Assembly (NCBI GenBank): GCA_934435205.1
Contig: CAKSAK010000002.1
Coordinates: 124,001-188,000, forward strand
Length of the DNA: 64,000 nucleotides
Direction: 5' to 3'
Origin: an uncultured Ruminococcus sp.
Lineage (GTDB): Bacteria; Bacillota; Clostridia; Oscillospirales; Ruminococcaceae
Positions 24,390 through 32,808 of the stretch are shown piece after piece. The translations under genes and the position numbers were made by a program. The notes under the pieces are model-generated. The model did no database searches, was not told the origin of the DNA, and saw only the letters and a program-made list of their open reading frames with translations. Numbering within the stretch: position 1 is the first letter of the stretch; the number at the start of each line of letters is the position of its first letter.

Positions 24390-25868
24390 TTAGATACCTG
24401 CGGAATAGTTTGGAGCTTCCTTTGTGATATAGATATCATGTGGGTGTGACTCCTTAAGACCTGCGCCAGTGATCCTGATGAACTTAGCCTTTTCGCCAAG
24501 CTCTGCGATAGTATGACAACCGCAATAGCCCATACCAGAACGGATACCACCAACGAGCTGGAAGATAGTATCTGAAACTGGACCCTTATAAGCCACACGA
24601 CCCTCAACGCCCTCTGGAACGAGCTTCTTTGAGTTTGTCTGGAAATATCTGTCCTTTGAGCCTTTATTCATAGCGGCAAGAGAACCCATGCCTCTGTATA
24701 CCTTGAACTGTCTGCCCTGATAGATCTCAGTTTCGCCAGGGGCTTCGTCACAGCCTGCGAGGAGTGAGCCAAGCATTACAACGTTCGCACCGGCAGCAAG
24801 AGCCTTAACGATATCGCCTGAATACTTGATTCCGCCGTCAGCAATAACAGGAACGCCATACTCAGCAGCAGCACAAGCGGCGTCATAAACGGCAGTGACC
24901 TGAGGAACACCTATACCAGCGACTACACGGGTAGTACAGATAGAACCAGGGCCGATACCGACCTTTATAGCGTCAGCACCTGCTTCGCAGAGCGCTCTAG
25001 CGGCCTCGGCAGTAGCGATATTACCTGCAATAACCGGTGTATCAGGGAAAGCGGCCTTAACTTTTTTAAGGCAATTTATAACGTTCATAGAATGGCCATG
25101 AGCAGAGTCAAGAACGAGTACGTCTACCTGAGCTTCAACGAGAGCGGCAACTCTTTCAAGAATATCGTTAGTCATGCCGATAGTAGCTCCGCAGAGAAGT
25201 CTGCCCTTTTTATCTCTTGCGGAATTTGGATACTGAACAGCCTTTTCGATATCCTTGATCGTGATAAGACCCTTAAGAACACCGTTTGCGTCAACAAGAG
25301 GAAGCTTCTCGATCTTATGCTTCATAAGTATCTTCTGAGCACCCTCAAGGTCAGTATCAACAGGAGCAGTAACGAGGTTTTCCTTAGTCATAACGTCACC
25401 GATCTTGATATTTTCAAAATCAGTGATAAATCTCAGATCTCTGTTAGTGAGGATACCCTCGAGCTTGCCTTCCTTATCGACTATAGGCACACCGGAGATC
25501 TTATACTTGCCCATGAGCTTATCAGCTTCAGCAACAGTTTTATCGGCTGTAAGAGAGAAAGGATTAACGATAACGCCGTTTTCAGAACGCTTTACCTTAT
25601 CCACCTCTTCTGCCTGCTGAGCGATAGTCATATTCTTATGGATAATACCGATACCGCCTTCTCTTGCGATAGCGATAGCCATTTTTGACTCTGTAACGGT
25701 ATCCATAGCAGATGTCATTATAGGTGTATTGAGGACTATATCCTTAGTAAGGTGTGTATGGATATCCACCATATCAGGTGTACAATCCGACTCGCCCGGG
25801 ATAAGGAGAACGTCGTCAAAGGTAAGACCCTCTTTACCAAACTTATTGTTTACATTAGTATCCAGCAT
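24390..25868 (-). CDS. guaB: Inosine-5'-monophosphate dehydrogenase
   Basis: IMPDH oxidises IMP to XMP, the rate-limiting step of guanine nucleotide synthesis, 492 aa. The N-terminus is typical (FGKEGLTFDDVLLIPGESDC). Two CBS domains interrupt the barrel (about residues 90-215). The catalytic loop is KVGIGPGSICTTRVVAGIG, and the flap contains YRGMGSLAAMNKGSKDRYF. GGGAGG precedes the ATG. The gene stands alone with a strong promoter and short leader, and I see no purine riboswitch. Confidence 0.96.
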   Translation of the reverse strand: MLDTNVNNKFGKEGLTFDDVLLIPGESDCTPDMVDIHTHLTKDIVLNTPIMTSAMDTVTESKMAIAIAREGGIGIIHKNMTIAQQAEEVDKVKRSENGVIVNPFSLTADKTVAEADKLMGKYKISGVPIVDKEGKLEGILTNRDLRFITDFENIKIGDVMTKENLVTAPVDTDLEGAQKILMKHKIEKLPLVDANGVLKGLITIKDIEKAVQYPNSARDKKGRLLCGATIGMTNDILERVAALVEAQVDVLVLDSAHGHSMNVINCLKKVKAAFPDTPVIAGNIATAEAARALCEAGADAIKVGIGPGSICTTRVVAGIGVPQVTAVYDAACAAAEYGVPVIADGGIKYSGDIVKALAAGANVVMLGSLLAGCDEAPGETEIYQGRQFKVYRGMGSLAAMNKGSKDRYFQTNSKKLVPEGVEGRVAYKGPVSDTIFQLVGGIRSGMGYCGCHTIAELGEKAKFIRITGAGLKESHPHDIYITKEAPNYSAGI

Positions 25869-25917
25869 AAATTAACCTCCCGCAAACATTTTGATTTCTT
25901 AATTTATTATTCTTATA

Positions 25918-25946
25918 ATCATACAACATTTAATTAAACTTGTCAA
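25918..25946 (-). promoter_or_regulatory. Promoter of guaB
   Basis: TTGACA (25941-25946), 17-bp spacer, TATGAT (25918-25923) on the minus strand. Confidence 0.8.
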
Positions 25947-26366
25947 CATCATTATTGAGAACTTTTTTTAAATTTAGTCTGTGCTAATCGGAGTTGCGTT
26001 GTTTTAGCCATGGTTTACGCCATAGTTTGTTATGCCGCAAAATCGCTGCGCTCTTTGCGGATTTTACTTTGTATAAGGATATAGTATAAAGCGGTGCAGG
26101 TTTGTTCTTCGATATTTGTTTTGTTTAAGGAGAAGATTTGGCATTCTTCTTTTTTCTTGTCTGCACCGCTTAGTAGGCTTGCGCCTATTGAGGCTCTGCC
26201 TCAAACTCCGCTAGGGACTCTGTCCCTAGACCCTGCAATGGGTTTCACCCCTTGACCCTGACCAGGGGCGTGCCCCTGGACCTTTTGCTCGCTTCGCTCG
26301 GTGTTTTCTCTGCTTTGTAGTGGCTCTTTGCTCGGTTTGGCTTTGCCATTCCTCATTCCTCACTCC
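25947..26366. other. Non-coding region between guaB and the MATE gene
   Basis: This 420-bp stretch holds no gene. It contains an 11-bp inverted repeat (26089-26099 with 26161-26171), a chain of short hairpins (26175-26279) and an ATTCCTC tract that reaches into the end of the MATE gene. Its GC-rich composition differs from the AT-rich intergenic regions elsewhere. Confidence 0.7.
26089..26300. repeat. Multi-hairpin repetitive element
   Basis: AAGCGGTGCAG (26089-26099) and CTGCACCGCTT (26161-26171) bracket a 61-base T-rich loop. A row of hairpins follows: AGGC-TTGC-GCCT (26175-26186), TTGAGGC-TCT-GCCTCAA (26188-26204), CTAGGGAC-TCT-GTCCCTAG (26211-26229), GGGT-TTC-ACCC near 26241 and CCAGGGGC-GT-GCCCCTGG (26262-26279). 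The regular series suggests a mobile or repetitive non-coding element. From memory similar hairpin rows occur in other Firmicutes, which I could not check. Confidence 0.6.
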
Positions 26367-26378
26367 TCATTCCTCATT
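26349..26378 (+). repeat. ATTCCTC short tandem repeat tract
   Basis: The 7-mer ATTCCTC is repeated about four times (ATTCCTCATTCCTCACTCCT and so on). The tract supplies the last codons and the stop of the MATE gene on the opposite strand. Confidence 0.65.
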
Positions 26379-27701
26379 CAATTCGTTTTTCATCACTTTC
26401 ACTCTCGCAAACACCACTGACAGCACTGTTGACACAAGCCAACCTATCGGCCATGACAGCCATATTCCCGTTGACCCATATGGTCTTGCCAACACGAACG
26501 CAAGCACTACTCTGAGTATCAGATCTGTAAAAGTTGATATCATAAAATACTGCATTGCGCCTTTACCACGGAGTGCTCCGTCTGACATTATTTTTATGCC
26601 CACAAACACATAGAAAGGCGATATTATTCTCAAAAATGTTGTGCCTATCTCAACGGCTTTTGTTCCGCCGTCGTCAAGAAACAGATTTATCATAGTTTTT
26701 GGCATAAAGAAAAAGCACAATATAAAAGGTACTGCGACGATAGCTGAGATAACAAGTCCTGCCTTATATCCGCTTTTTATCCTATCGTTCCTGCCTGCGC
26801 CGTAATTCTGTGCAACAAAGCTTGAAAGTCCGTTAGAAAGCGTTGTAAAGCTTGTTATTGCAAAGGTATTGAGCTTTATTGCGGAAGAATATCCTGCGAT
26901 ACAAGACGAGCCGAAGCTGTTTACAAGATACTGCACAAAGATATTTCCCACTGAGATAAAGCTTTGCTGTAAAATACTAGGTATAGAATAAAGGGTTATC
27001 TTTTTAAGTATTTTTCCTGAAAACAGCGGTGGTTTATCCTCTGTTTTAATTTCTGCGGTTTTCTTCACCAAAATAAGCAGTGAGAACACGCAAGCCACTC
27101 CCTGAGCGATAAAAGTCGCCCATGCAACGCCTGCCACTCCCCATTTGAAGAACTTCACAAACACATAGTCGAGAACAACGTTTCCAACTGATGAGCCGAT
27201 AAGGAGATACAATGGTGTTTTCGAGTCGCCCATTGCGTTATAAATGCCTGTACCAACGTTATAAAGAAACAGGAAGATAAGACCTGCGATATAGATCTTC
27301 AGATAAAGCTCGCCGTCATGGAAGATGTTATCGGGCGTGTTTATCATTCTCATAAGAGGGGTGGAGAACGCAAGTCCGAAAACTGTCAGCACTGCCGCAA
27401 GTATCGTACATGAGATCATAGTGGTAGTTGACGCAGTTTTTACCTTTGAGAACTCTTTTCCACCGAAAAACTGAGATATGACCACACAACAGCCAACATT
27501 GCTTCCCACTGCAAACGCCATAAATATCATTGTTATAGGATAAGACGCACCAACTGCCGCAAGAGCGTCCTCGCCTGCGAATTTTCCTGCTATGATACTG
27601 TCGAAAATGGAATACATCTGCTGAAATATCACGCTCACGAACATAGGCAGGGAAAATTTCCACAGCACTGTCCACGGTTTACCCACCGTCAGGTCTGTCA
27701 T
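26367..27701 (-). CDS. MATE family efflux transporter
   Basis: A multidrug and toxic compound extrusion transporter, 444 aa with about 12 membrane helices in two homologous halves. The family start is clear (LWKFSLPMFVSVIFQQMYS, FDSIIAGKFAGEDALAAVGA). It is of the NorM/DinF-like type that exports organic cations in exchange for Na+ or H+. GGAG lies 8 bases before the ATG. The last codons (Asn-Glu-Glu and stop) come from an ATTCCTC repeat tract, so the C-terminus may have been changed when the repeat arose. Substrate unknown. Confidence 0.92.
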   Translation of the reverse strand: MTDLTVGKPWTVLWKFSLPMFVSVIFQQMYSIFDSIIAGKFAGEDALAAVGASYPITMIFMAFAVGSNVGCCVVISQFFGGKEFSKVKTASTTTMISCTILAAVLTVFGLAFSTPLMRMINTPDNIFHDGELYLKIYIAGLIFLFLYNVGTGIYNAMGDSKTPLYLLIGSSVGNVVLDYVFVKFFKWGVAGVAWATFIAQGVACVFSLLILVKKTAEIKTEDKPPLFSGKILKKITLYSIPSILQQSFISVGNIFVQYLVNSFGSSCIAGYSSAIKLNTFAITSFTTLSNGLSSFVAQNYGAGRNDRIKSGYKAGLVISAIVAVPFILCFFFMPKTMINLFLDDGGTKAVEIGTTFLRIISPFYVFVGIKIMSDGALRGKGAMQYFMISTFTDLILRVVLAFVLARPYGSTGIWLSWPIGWLVSTVLSVVFARVKVMKNELNEE

Positions 27702-27735
27702 AAAAACATCTCCATAAAATAATAGTTACCATTTT

Positions 27736-27765
27736 ATTATATCATAAAAAAACAACCTTTTTCAA
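27736..27765 (-). promoter_or_regulatory. Promoter of the MATE gene
   Basis: TTGAAA (27760-27765), 18-bp spacer, TATAAT (27736-27741) on the minus strand. Confidence 0.7.
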
Positions 27766-27908
27766 CGTCATTTCGCACAGACACTTTTGATGTTTTTAAA
27801 GGTTTTTTTAGCATTTTACGCTATTTGTGATCTATTAAAAAGATTTTCCAGATATTATTTATTTACCTCCTGCTGAAATTAACTGTAAAGAATAAAGTTA
27901 CAATATTA

Positions 27909-27937
27909 TTGACAAAAAAGTGCGGATATTTTATACT
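27909..27937 (+). promoter_or_regulatory. Promoter of radC
   Basis: TTGACA (27909-27914), 17-bp spacer, TATACT (27932-27937). The leader is only about 12 bases, which supports the ATG at 27956. Confidence 0.85.
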
Positions 27938-27955
27938 TGTATAAGAGGTGATAAA

Positions 27956-28651
27956 ATGAGCAGTCAAGCAGACCACGGCGGTCACAGAGAGAGAATGAGG
28001 AAGCGTTTCAAAGAATCGGGAAATTTCAAGGGCTTTTCCGAGCATGAGATACTTGAAATGCTTTTATTTTACATTGTGCCGAGAAAGAACACCAACGATA
28101 TTGCGCACGAGCTTATAAAAAAGTTTGGAAGTCTGAACGGCGTTCTTAACGCTTCTGTGGAGGAACTTTCTTCGGTAAAGGACATGGGTGAAAGCTCTGC
28201 GAACTCACTTTTATTTTTCAGAGAGCTTATAAACTACTGCTCTACTGTCACAGACAGCAGGATAGACATAAGGAACATATCTGCGGCGCTGAGTTTTGTA
28301 AACAGTTGTTTCAGAAACGAAAAGCAGGAGAAGTTCAAAGTCATTTGTATCGACTCAGGCTTTCACATAAAGAGCGTAGCAGACATATCCGCAGGCGGTG
28401 CGAGATTTACCCCTGTTGATTTTCGTGAGCTTACAAAAGCTGTTCTTAACAGCGGCACTGACATTGTTATCCTTGCCCACAATCACCCTGACTCACCCAA
28501 CACCCCCTCTCAGGAGGACGTTACTCTCACCCGTGAGGTCATGAGATATATGAGATGTTTAGGCGTGACAGTTCTTGACCATTATATAACAGGCAAGAAC
28601 GGAACTATCTCCATGCGAAACTGCGGACTTATCCACGATATGGAGTGTTAA
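27956..28651 (+). CDS. radC: RadC family JAB/MPN-domain protein
   Basis: A 231-aa protein of the RadC (UPF0758) family. The N-terminal helix-hairpin-helix part includes HRERMRKRFKESGNFKGF and FGSLNGVLNASVEEL. The C-terminal JAB/MPN domain has the metal-binding motif LAHNHPDSPNTPSQED (H-x-H and the distal Ser/Asp) and ends with VTVLDHYITGKNG. The family was named for DNA repair, but that role in E. coli was later disputed; the domain is a metalloprotease-like fold. I choose ATG 27956 from the promoter and AGAGGT; the frame is open from 27920. Confidence 0.92.
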   Translation: MSSQADHGGHRERMRKRFKESGNFKGFSEHEILEMLLFYIVPRKNTNDIAHELIKKFGSLNGVLNASVEELSSVKDMGESSANSLLFFRELINYCSTVTDSRIDIRNISAALSFVNSCFRNEKQEKFKVICIDSGFHIKSVADISAGGARFTPVDFRELTKAVLNSGTDIVILAHNHPDSPNTPSQEDVTLTREVMRYMRCLGVTVLDHYITGKNGTISMRNCGLIHDMEC

Positions 28652-28665
28652 AATAAAATATCACA

Positions 28666-28710
28666 TAAAAAAACGGACGATATGTTTTAACATACCGTCC
28701 GTAAAATTTT
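28666..28710 (+). terminator. Bidirectional terminator between radC and secF
   Basis: ACGGACGATATGTT pairs with AACATACCGTCCGT around a TT loop, with an A-run on the left and AAAATTTT on the right. Confidence 0.8.
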
Positions 28711-29689
28711 ATCTTCTTGAGGCCTTTTTCTTTGTGCTGCCTGTTTTTGAACCTGAATGTGACTTCTTTGCCTGATGTTTTTTCCAGTGTACCCACAGTG
28801 TAGGTGCGATACAGTTAGAAGAATAAACACCTGATATCATACCTATAATAAGAGGGAAAGCAAAGCTCAGGATAGATGTTACTCCGCAGATTATGCAGAC
28901 TACACAAACTGTAGCCATAGCGAGAACTGTTGTAACAGTTGTATGGATAGAACGTCCCATTGTCTGTGTGATAGAGAGGTTTACAAGGTCCTCAAGCTCC
29001 ATTTTGTTGCCAAGAAGATTTTCATTCTCTCTTATTCTGTCGTAGATGATGATAGTAGCGTTGATAGAATATCCAAGGATAGTTAGCAGAACTGCCATAA
29101 AGTTTGCGTTGATGTCAAATCTGCATATTACAAAACAGCCATAAACCATGCACATATCGTGTGCAAGGGCAACTACTGAGAACACACCGGCTGAGATACC
29201 GCCTATCTTCTTAAATCTGAAGCCGATATAGATGATAGTGATGACCATTGCAAGAGCGCAGGCTGCAAGGCACTTGAAGAAAAAGTTCATACCGCTTGAA
29301 GCCGCAACGTCGTTTGACTCATAAACTTCTATGTTATTATCAGGAAAGTCCTTTTCAAGGGCTGTTTTCAGGGTATTCTGCTTATCGTCGCTTATACCCT
29401 TTGTTGATGAGAACTTTATCTCTACTGTTTTGCCTGCGTTTCCTGTGTTTTCGCCCAGAGTAACTGTACATTTGTCACCGATACTGTCAGAAACGGTCTT
29501 TGAAACGTCAGAAGTCTTTATATCGCCCTCATATGTATAAGTCAGAACTGTACCGCCTTTGAACTCGATAGCCACGTTAAGACCTATAACAAATGTGAGA
29601 ATGATAAAAATTGCGATAAGTGCGCATGATATGGAATAGAATATTTTGCTGTGACCCACAACATTCAGGGTCTTTTTTTCTTTACTCAT
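28709..29689 (-). CDS. secF: Protein translocase subunit SecF
   Basis: SecF works with SecD in the membrane to pull proteins out of the SecYEG channel using the proton gradient, 326 aa. It has the family start (IFYSISCALIAIFIILTFV, then GLNVAIEFKGGT), an outside domain, and a C-terminal block of five helices with a conserved segment (YSINATIIIYDRIREN). It overlaps secD by 8 bp, so the two are coupled. GGAGGT precedes the ATG. The C-terminus is Lys/Ser/Arg-rich. Confidence 0.95.
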   Translation of the reverse strand: MSKEKKTLNVVGHSKIFYSISCALIAIFIILTFVIGLNVAIEFKGGTVLTYTYEGDIKTSDVSKTVSDSIGDKCTVTLGENTGNAGKTVEIKFSSTKGISDDKQNTLKTALEKDFPDNNIEVYESNDVAASSGMNFFFKCLAACALAMVITIIYIGFRFKKIGGISAGVFSVVALAHDMCMVYGCFVICRFDINANFMAVLLTILGYSINATIIIYDRIRENENLLGNKMELEDLVNLSITQTMGRSIHTTVTTVLAMATVCVVCIICGVTSILSFAFPLIIGMISGVYSSNCIAPTLWVHWKKHQAKKSHSGSKTGSTKKKASRR

Positions 29690-31064
29690 TTATTTCAGCA
29701 CCTCCGTAAAGCTTGCGTTTCTTAAAGCACTTGAACTTTGAGAGGGACGAAAGCATAAGTCTTGAACAGAAGATACCGAATACAAAGTTCAGGAGGATAC
29801 CTACAAGGAGAGTATATCCAAGTGAATAGATAGTACCTGCTGTGCTTGCGCCGAATACTGAGAATACAGGGCTGAGAAGTGTTCCGAAAACGCTGTCTGT
29901 AGGTCCGAAGGCACCCATAAGGATTATTGCAACGAATACTACTGTGATATTTCCGTCGAACACGGCGCTCCATGCTCTCTTATAGCCAAGCTCGATAGCT
30001 CCGTTAAGTGTCTTGCCGTTGTTAAGCTCTTCCTTTATTCTCTCGGAAGTGATAACGTTGGCGTCAACGCCCATACCGATAGAAAGGATGATACCTGCGA
30101 TACCAGGGATAGTCAGCGTAAAGCTGTCGATATTTCCAAAGAAGCCTGTTATGCAGGCGATAGAGCCTATTACCTGACCTATAAGTGCTATAGAAGCAAC
30201 AACGCCAGGCAGCTTATAGATAACGATGATATACGCAGCGATAACGATAAATGCGATAAGTCCTGCAAGCACCATTGCGTTCTTTGCACCCTCGCCAAGT
30301 GTAGGTGAGATGATGTTCGTGCTTGTTGTTTTAAGGTCAAATGGGATAGAACCTGCATTTATCTTATCTGAAAGAGCCTTTGCGGAATCATATGTGAAGC
30401 TTCCCTCGATAACGCACTCACCGTCAGTGATAGCTGAATTTACGCTTGGGGCAGAAATGCACTTATCGTCCATCCAGATAGAGATAGAGCCTTTTCCGGC
30501 AAGCTCAGTTGTTGCGTCGGCAAAAGCTTTTTTACCGCTGTCGTTAAGAGTCAGGCTCACTACATACTTGATATTTCCTGTAGTTTCGTCCTGAGTTTGT
30601 CTTACCTCAGCCTTTTTAACGTCATTACCTGTAAGAACCTGCTCGCCTGTTTCTTCTTTGCCCTTTCTGAATACAAGCTTTGCAGTTTCGCCAAGCTCAG
30701 AAACGGCAGCCTCAGGGTCAAAGCTTTCTTCGTTAGCCTGCCATGGGAATGACACCATTACCTTATTTTTCTTATAGTCTACATAGACCTCGCTGTCTGT
30801 GATGTTAAGGCTTACAAGTCTTTGCTCGATAACAGCCTTTGCAGCGTCCATTTCTTCCTTTGTAGCGTCGTAATTATCGGCAGGCTCAAACGTAGCATTT
30901 ACGCCGCCCTGAATGTCGATACCCCAACGGATATCTTCAACGCCCTTGATATAGCTTGTTTTTATATCTCCGTACTGAGTATGTATTCCTGCATAAGTGA
31001 GATATCCAAATGCAATTATACACAAAAGCACGATAAAAAACACGGGTTTTTTAACTTTTCGCAC
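29682..31064 (-). CDS. secD: Protein translocase subunit SecD
   Basis: SecD is the partner of SecF, 460 aa. It shows the first helix (KKPVFFIVLLCIIAFGYLTY), the typical WGIDIQGGVNATFEP, the P1 outer domain with KLVFRKG and TGNDVKKAEVRQTQ, and the membrane block with GMGVDANVITSERIKEELN. The start is GTG at 31062-31064, with AGGAGG 7 bases upstream. The open frame continues to 31142 but that part is leader. It is transcribed from a consensus promoter at 31153-31181. Confidence 0.95.
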   Translation of the reverse strand: MRKVKKPVFFIVLLCIIAFGYLTYAGIHTQYGDIKTSYIKGVEDIRWGIDIQGGVNATFEPADNYDATKEEMDAAKAVIEQRLVSLNITDSEVYVDYKKNKVMVSFPWQANEESFDPEAAVSELGETAKLVFRKGKEETGEQVLTGNDVKKAEVRQTQDETTGNIKYVVSLTLNDSGKKAFADATTELAGKGSISIWMDDKCISAPSVNSAITDGECVIEGSFTYDSAKALSDKINAGSIPFDLKTTSTNIISPTLGEGAKNAMVLAGLIAFIVIAAYIIVIYKLPGVVASIALIGQVIGSIACITGFFGNIDSFTLTIPGIAGIILSIGMGVDANVITSERIKEELNNGKTLNGAIELGYKRAWSAVFDGNITVVFVAIILMGAFGPTDSVFGTLLSPVFSVFGASTAGTIYSLGYTLLVGILLNFVFGIFCSRLMLSSLSKFKCFKKRKLYGGAEINE

Positions 31065-31152
31065 CTTTAATCCTCCTGATAAATTTATTAAGCCCAGAGG
31101 CTTTTCTGCCGTCAGGGCACAATACGCCCATAACGAACACATTCACCTTATA

Positions 31153-31181
31153 ATTATAAAACGTTTGATACAAAATGTCAA
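31153..31181 (-). promoter_or_regulatory. Promoter of secDF
   Basis: TTGACA (31176-31181), 17-bp spacer, TATAAT (31153-31158) on the minus strand. Full consensus. Confidence 0.85.
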
Positions 31182-31275
31182 TAGTTTTTATGAAATTCGC
31201 ATTGTTACCTATTTTCAGACAGCAGATCATATCCAAAATAAGTCTCCTCAAAGGCTGTTTTAATGGGGCTTTGTC

Positions 31276-31304
31276 TTGACAAAATCTCCTTTTAGTGATA
31301 TTAT
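31276..31304 (+). promoter_or_regulatory. Promoter of serS
   Basis: TTGACA (31276-31281), 17-bp spacer, TATTAT (31299-31304). The leader is about 55 bases and too short for a T-box. Confidence 0.8.
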
Positions 31305-31364
31305 TAAAAGGATAAATATTGCGGCGCATAGGATATTTTGCGTCAGCTAAAAGGAGTATGTAAA

Positions 31365-32648
31365 ATGATAGATATTAAGCTTATCCGTACAAATCCTGAG
31401 CTTGTCAAGGAAAACATCAAAAAGAAGTTTCAGGACGAAAAGCTCGTTCTTGTTGACGAGGTGGCTCAGTTTGACGAGGAATACAGAGCAGCCAAGACAA
31501 AGGCTGACGAGCTGAGAAATAAAAGAAAGGTAATGAGCAAGCAGATAGGCGGTCTTATGGCTAAGGGTCAGAAGGACGAAGCTGAGAAAGTTAAGGCTGA
31601 GGTATCCGCTATCGGTGCTGAGCTTGACGCTATGGCTGAAAAGGAAAAGGAGCTTGAAGGCAAGATCCGTGAGAGAATGCTCGTTATCCCTAACATTATC
31701 GACCCTAGCGTTCCTATAGGCAAGGACGACAGCGAGAATGTAGAGATCGAAAAATTCGGTGATCCATTCGTTCCTGATTATGAGATTCCATATCACGTTG
31801 ACATTATGGAAAGCTTTAACGGCATTGATCTTGACAGTGCAAGAAGAACATCAGGAAACGGCTTCTATTATCTTATGGGCGACATTGCAAGACTTCATTC
31901 TGCAATTCTTTCATACGCAAGAGATTTCATGATAGACAGAGGCTTCACATATTTCATTCCGCCTTACATGATCCGTTCAGACGTTGTTACAGGCGTTATG
32001 AGCTTTTCTGAAATGGAAGGCATGATGTACAAAATAGAGGGCGAAGATCTTTATCTTATCGGTACTTCTGAACATTCAATGATAGGCAGATTTATTGACA
32101 CTATCATTCCAGAGGGTGAACTTCCAAAAACTCTCACAAGCTATTCACCATGCTTCAGAAAAGAAGTTGGCGCACACGGCATTGAAGAGAGAGGCGTTTA
32201 CAGAATACACCAGTTTGAAAAGCAGGAAATGATAGTTGTCTGCAAGCCGGAAGACAGCATGGCATGGTATGACAAGCTGTGGCAGAACTCTGTTGATTTC
32301 TTCCGTTCACTTGATATCCCTGTAAGAACACTTGAGTGCTGCTCAGGCGACCTTGCAGACCTCAAGGTAAAGAGCTGTGACGTTGAGGCATGGAGCCCAA
32401 GACAGAAGAAGTATTTTGAAGTCGGCTCTTGCTCAAATCTTGGCGACGCACAGGCAAGACGTCTTGGCATAAGAATAAAGGCAGAGGACGGCACAAAGTA
32501 TTATGCCCACACTCTTAACAACACAGTTGTTGCTCCTCCAAGAATGCTTATTGCATTCCTCGAGAACAATCTCAACGCTGACGGAACAGTTAATATCCCT
32601 GAGCCACTGAGAATGTACATGGGCGGCAAGGACAAGATAACAAAGTAA
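31365..32648 (+). CDS. serS: Seryl-tRNA synthetase
   Basis: SerRS charges tRNA-Ser, 427 aa. The N-terminal coiled-coil arm covers about residues 30-110 (MIDIKLIRTNPELVKENIKK at the start; Lys/Glu-rich). The class II catalytic motifs are SYSPCFRKEVGAHGIEERGV and YRIHQFEKQEMIVVC (motif 2) and LNNTVVAPPRMLIAFLEN (motif 3). The spacing and residues match a SerRS subtype seen in some Clostridia rather than the E. coli pattern. AAGGAG lies 8 bases before the ATG at 31365; the frame is open from 31338. A strong terminator follows. Confidence 0.95.
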   Translation: MIDIKLIRTNPELVKENIKKKFQDEKLVLVDEVAQFDEEYRAAKTKADELRNKRKVMSKQIGGLMAKGQKDEAEKVKAEVSAIGAELDAMAEKEKELEGKIRERMLVIPNIIDPSVPIGKDDSENVEIEKFGDPFVPDYEIPYHVDIMESFNGIDLDSARRTSGNGFYYLMGDIARLHSAILSYARDFMIDRGFTYFIPPYMIRSDVVTGVMSFSEMEGMMYKIEGEDLYLIGTSEHSMIGRFIDTIIPEGELPKTLTSYSPCFRKEVGAHGIEERGVYRIHQFEKQEMIVVCKPEDSMAWYDKLWQNSVDFFRSLDIPVRTLECCSGDLADLKVKSCDVEAWSPRQKKYFEVGSCSNLGDAQARRLGIRIKAEDGTKYYAHTLNNTVVAPPRMLIAFLENNLNADGTVNIPEPLRMYMGGKDKITK

Positions 32649-32659
32649 TTTTGATATGC

Positions 32660-32695
32660 AAAAAGGTGAACGGTCATGTGCCGTTCACCTTTTTT
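32660..32695 (+). terminator. Terminator after serS
   Basis: AAAAAGGTGAACGG pairs with CCGTTCACCTTTTTT around a 7-base loop. Confidence 0.9.
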
Positions 32696-32708
32696 GTTGC
32701 ATTAAATA

Positions 32709-32745
32709 CAAAAACGGACGGTTTTAAGCCGTCCGTTAAATTTTT
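32709..32745 (-). terminator. Second hairpin in the serS-gyrA gap
   Basis: ACGGACGG-TTTTAAG-CCGTCCGT with A- and T-runs on both sides. It resembles the radC-secF terminator and probably serves gyrA on the minus strand. Confidence 0.7.
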
Positions 32746-32755
32746 ACAAAGTCAG

Positions 32756-32780
32756 TGTAGGGGCGAACAGCGTTCGCCCG
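32756..32780 (-). repeat. Interspersed palindromic repeat, GGGCGAAC type, inverted
   Basis: TGTAGGGGCGAACAGCGTTC then GCCCG, read in the opposite orientation to the copy at 24303. It is followed by TTTTTT on the plus strand and sits just after the gyrA stop. Confidence 0.8.
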
Positions 32781-32808
32781 TTTTTTCTGATTTTACTCTC
32801 TTTATTTT

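Noticed and set aside
25869..25917. Purine riboswitch upstream of guaB
   Set aside because: The leader is about 45 bases and AT-rich, with no aptamer-like stems.
26349..26385. Possible CRISPR array in the ATTCCTC tract
   Set aside because: The units are 7 bp with no spacers and no cas genes are in the window.
31282..31364. T-box leader upstream of serS
   Set aside because: The promoter leaves only about 55 bases of leader and no T-box core or terminator is present.
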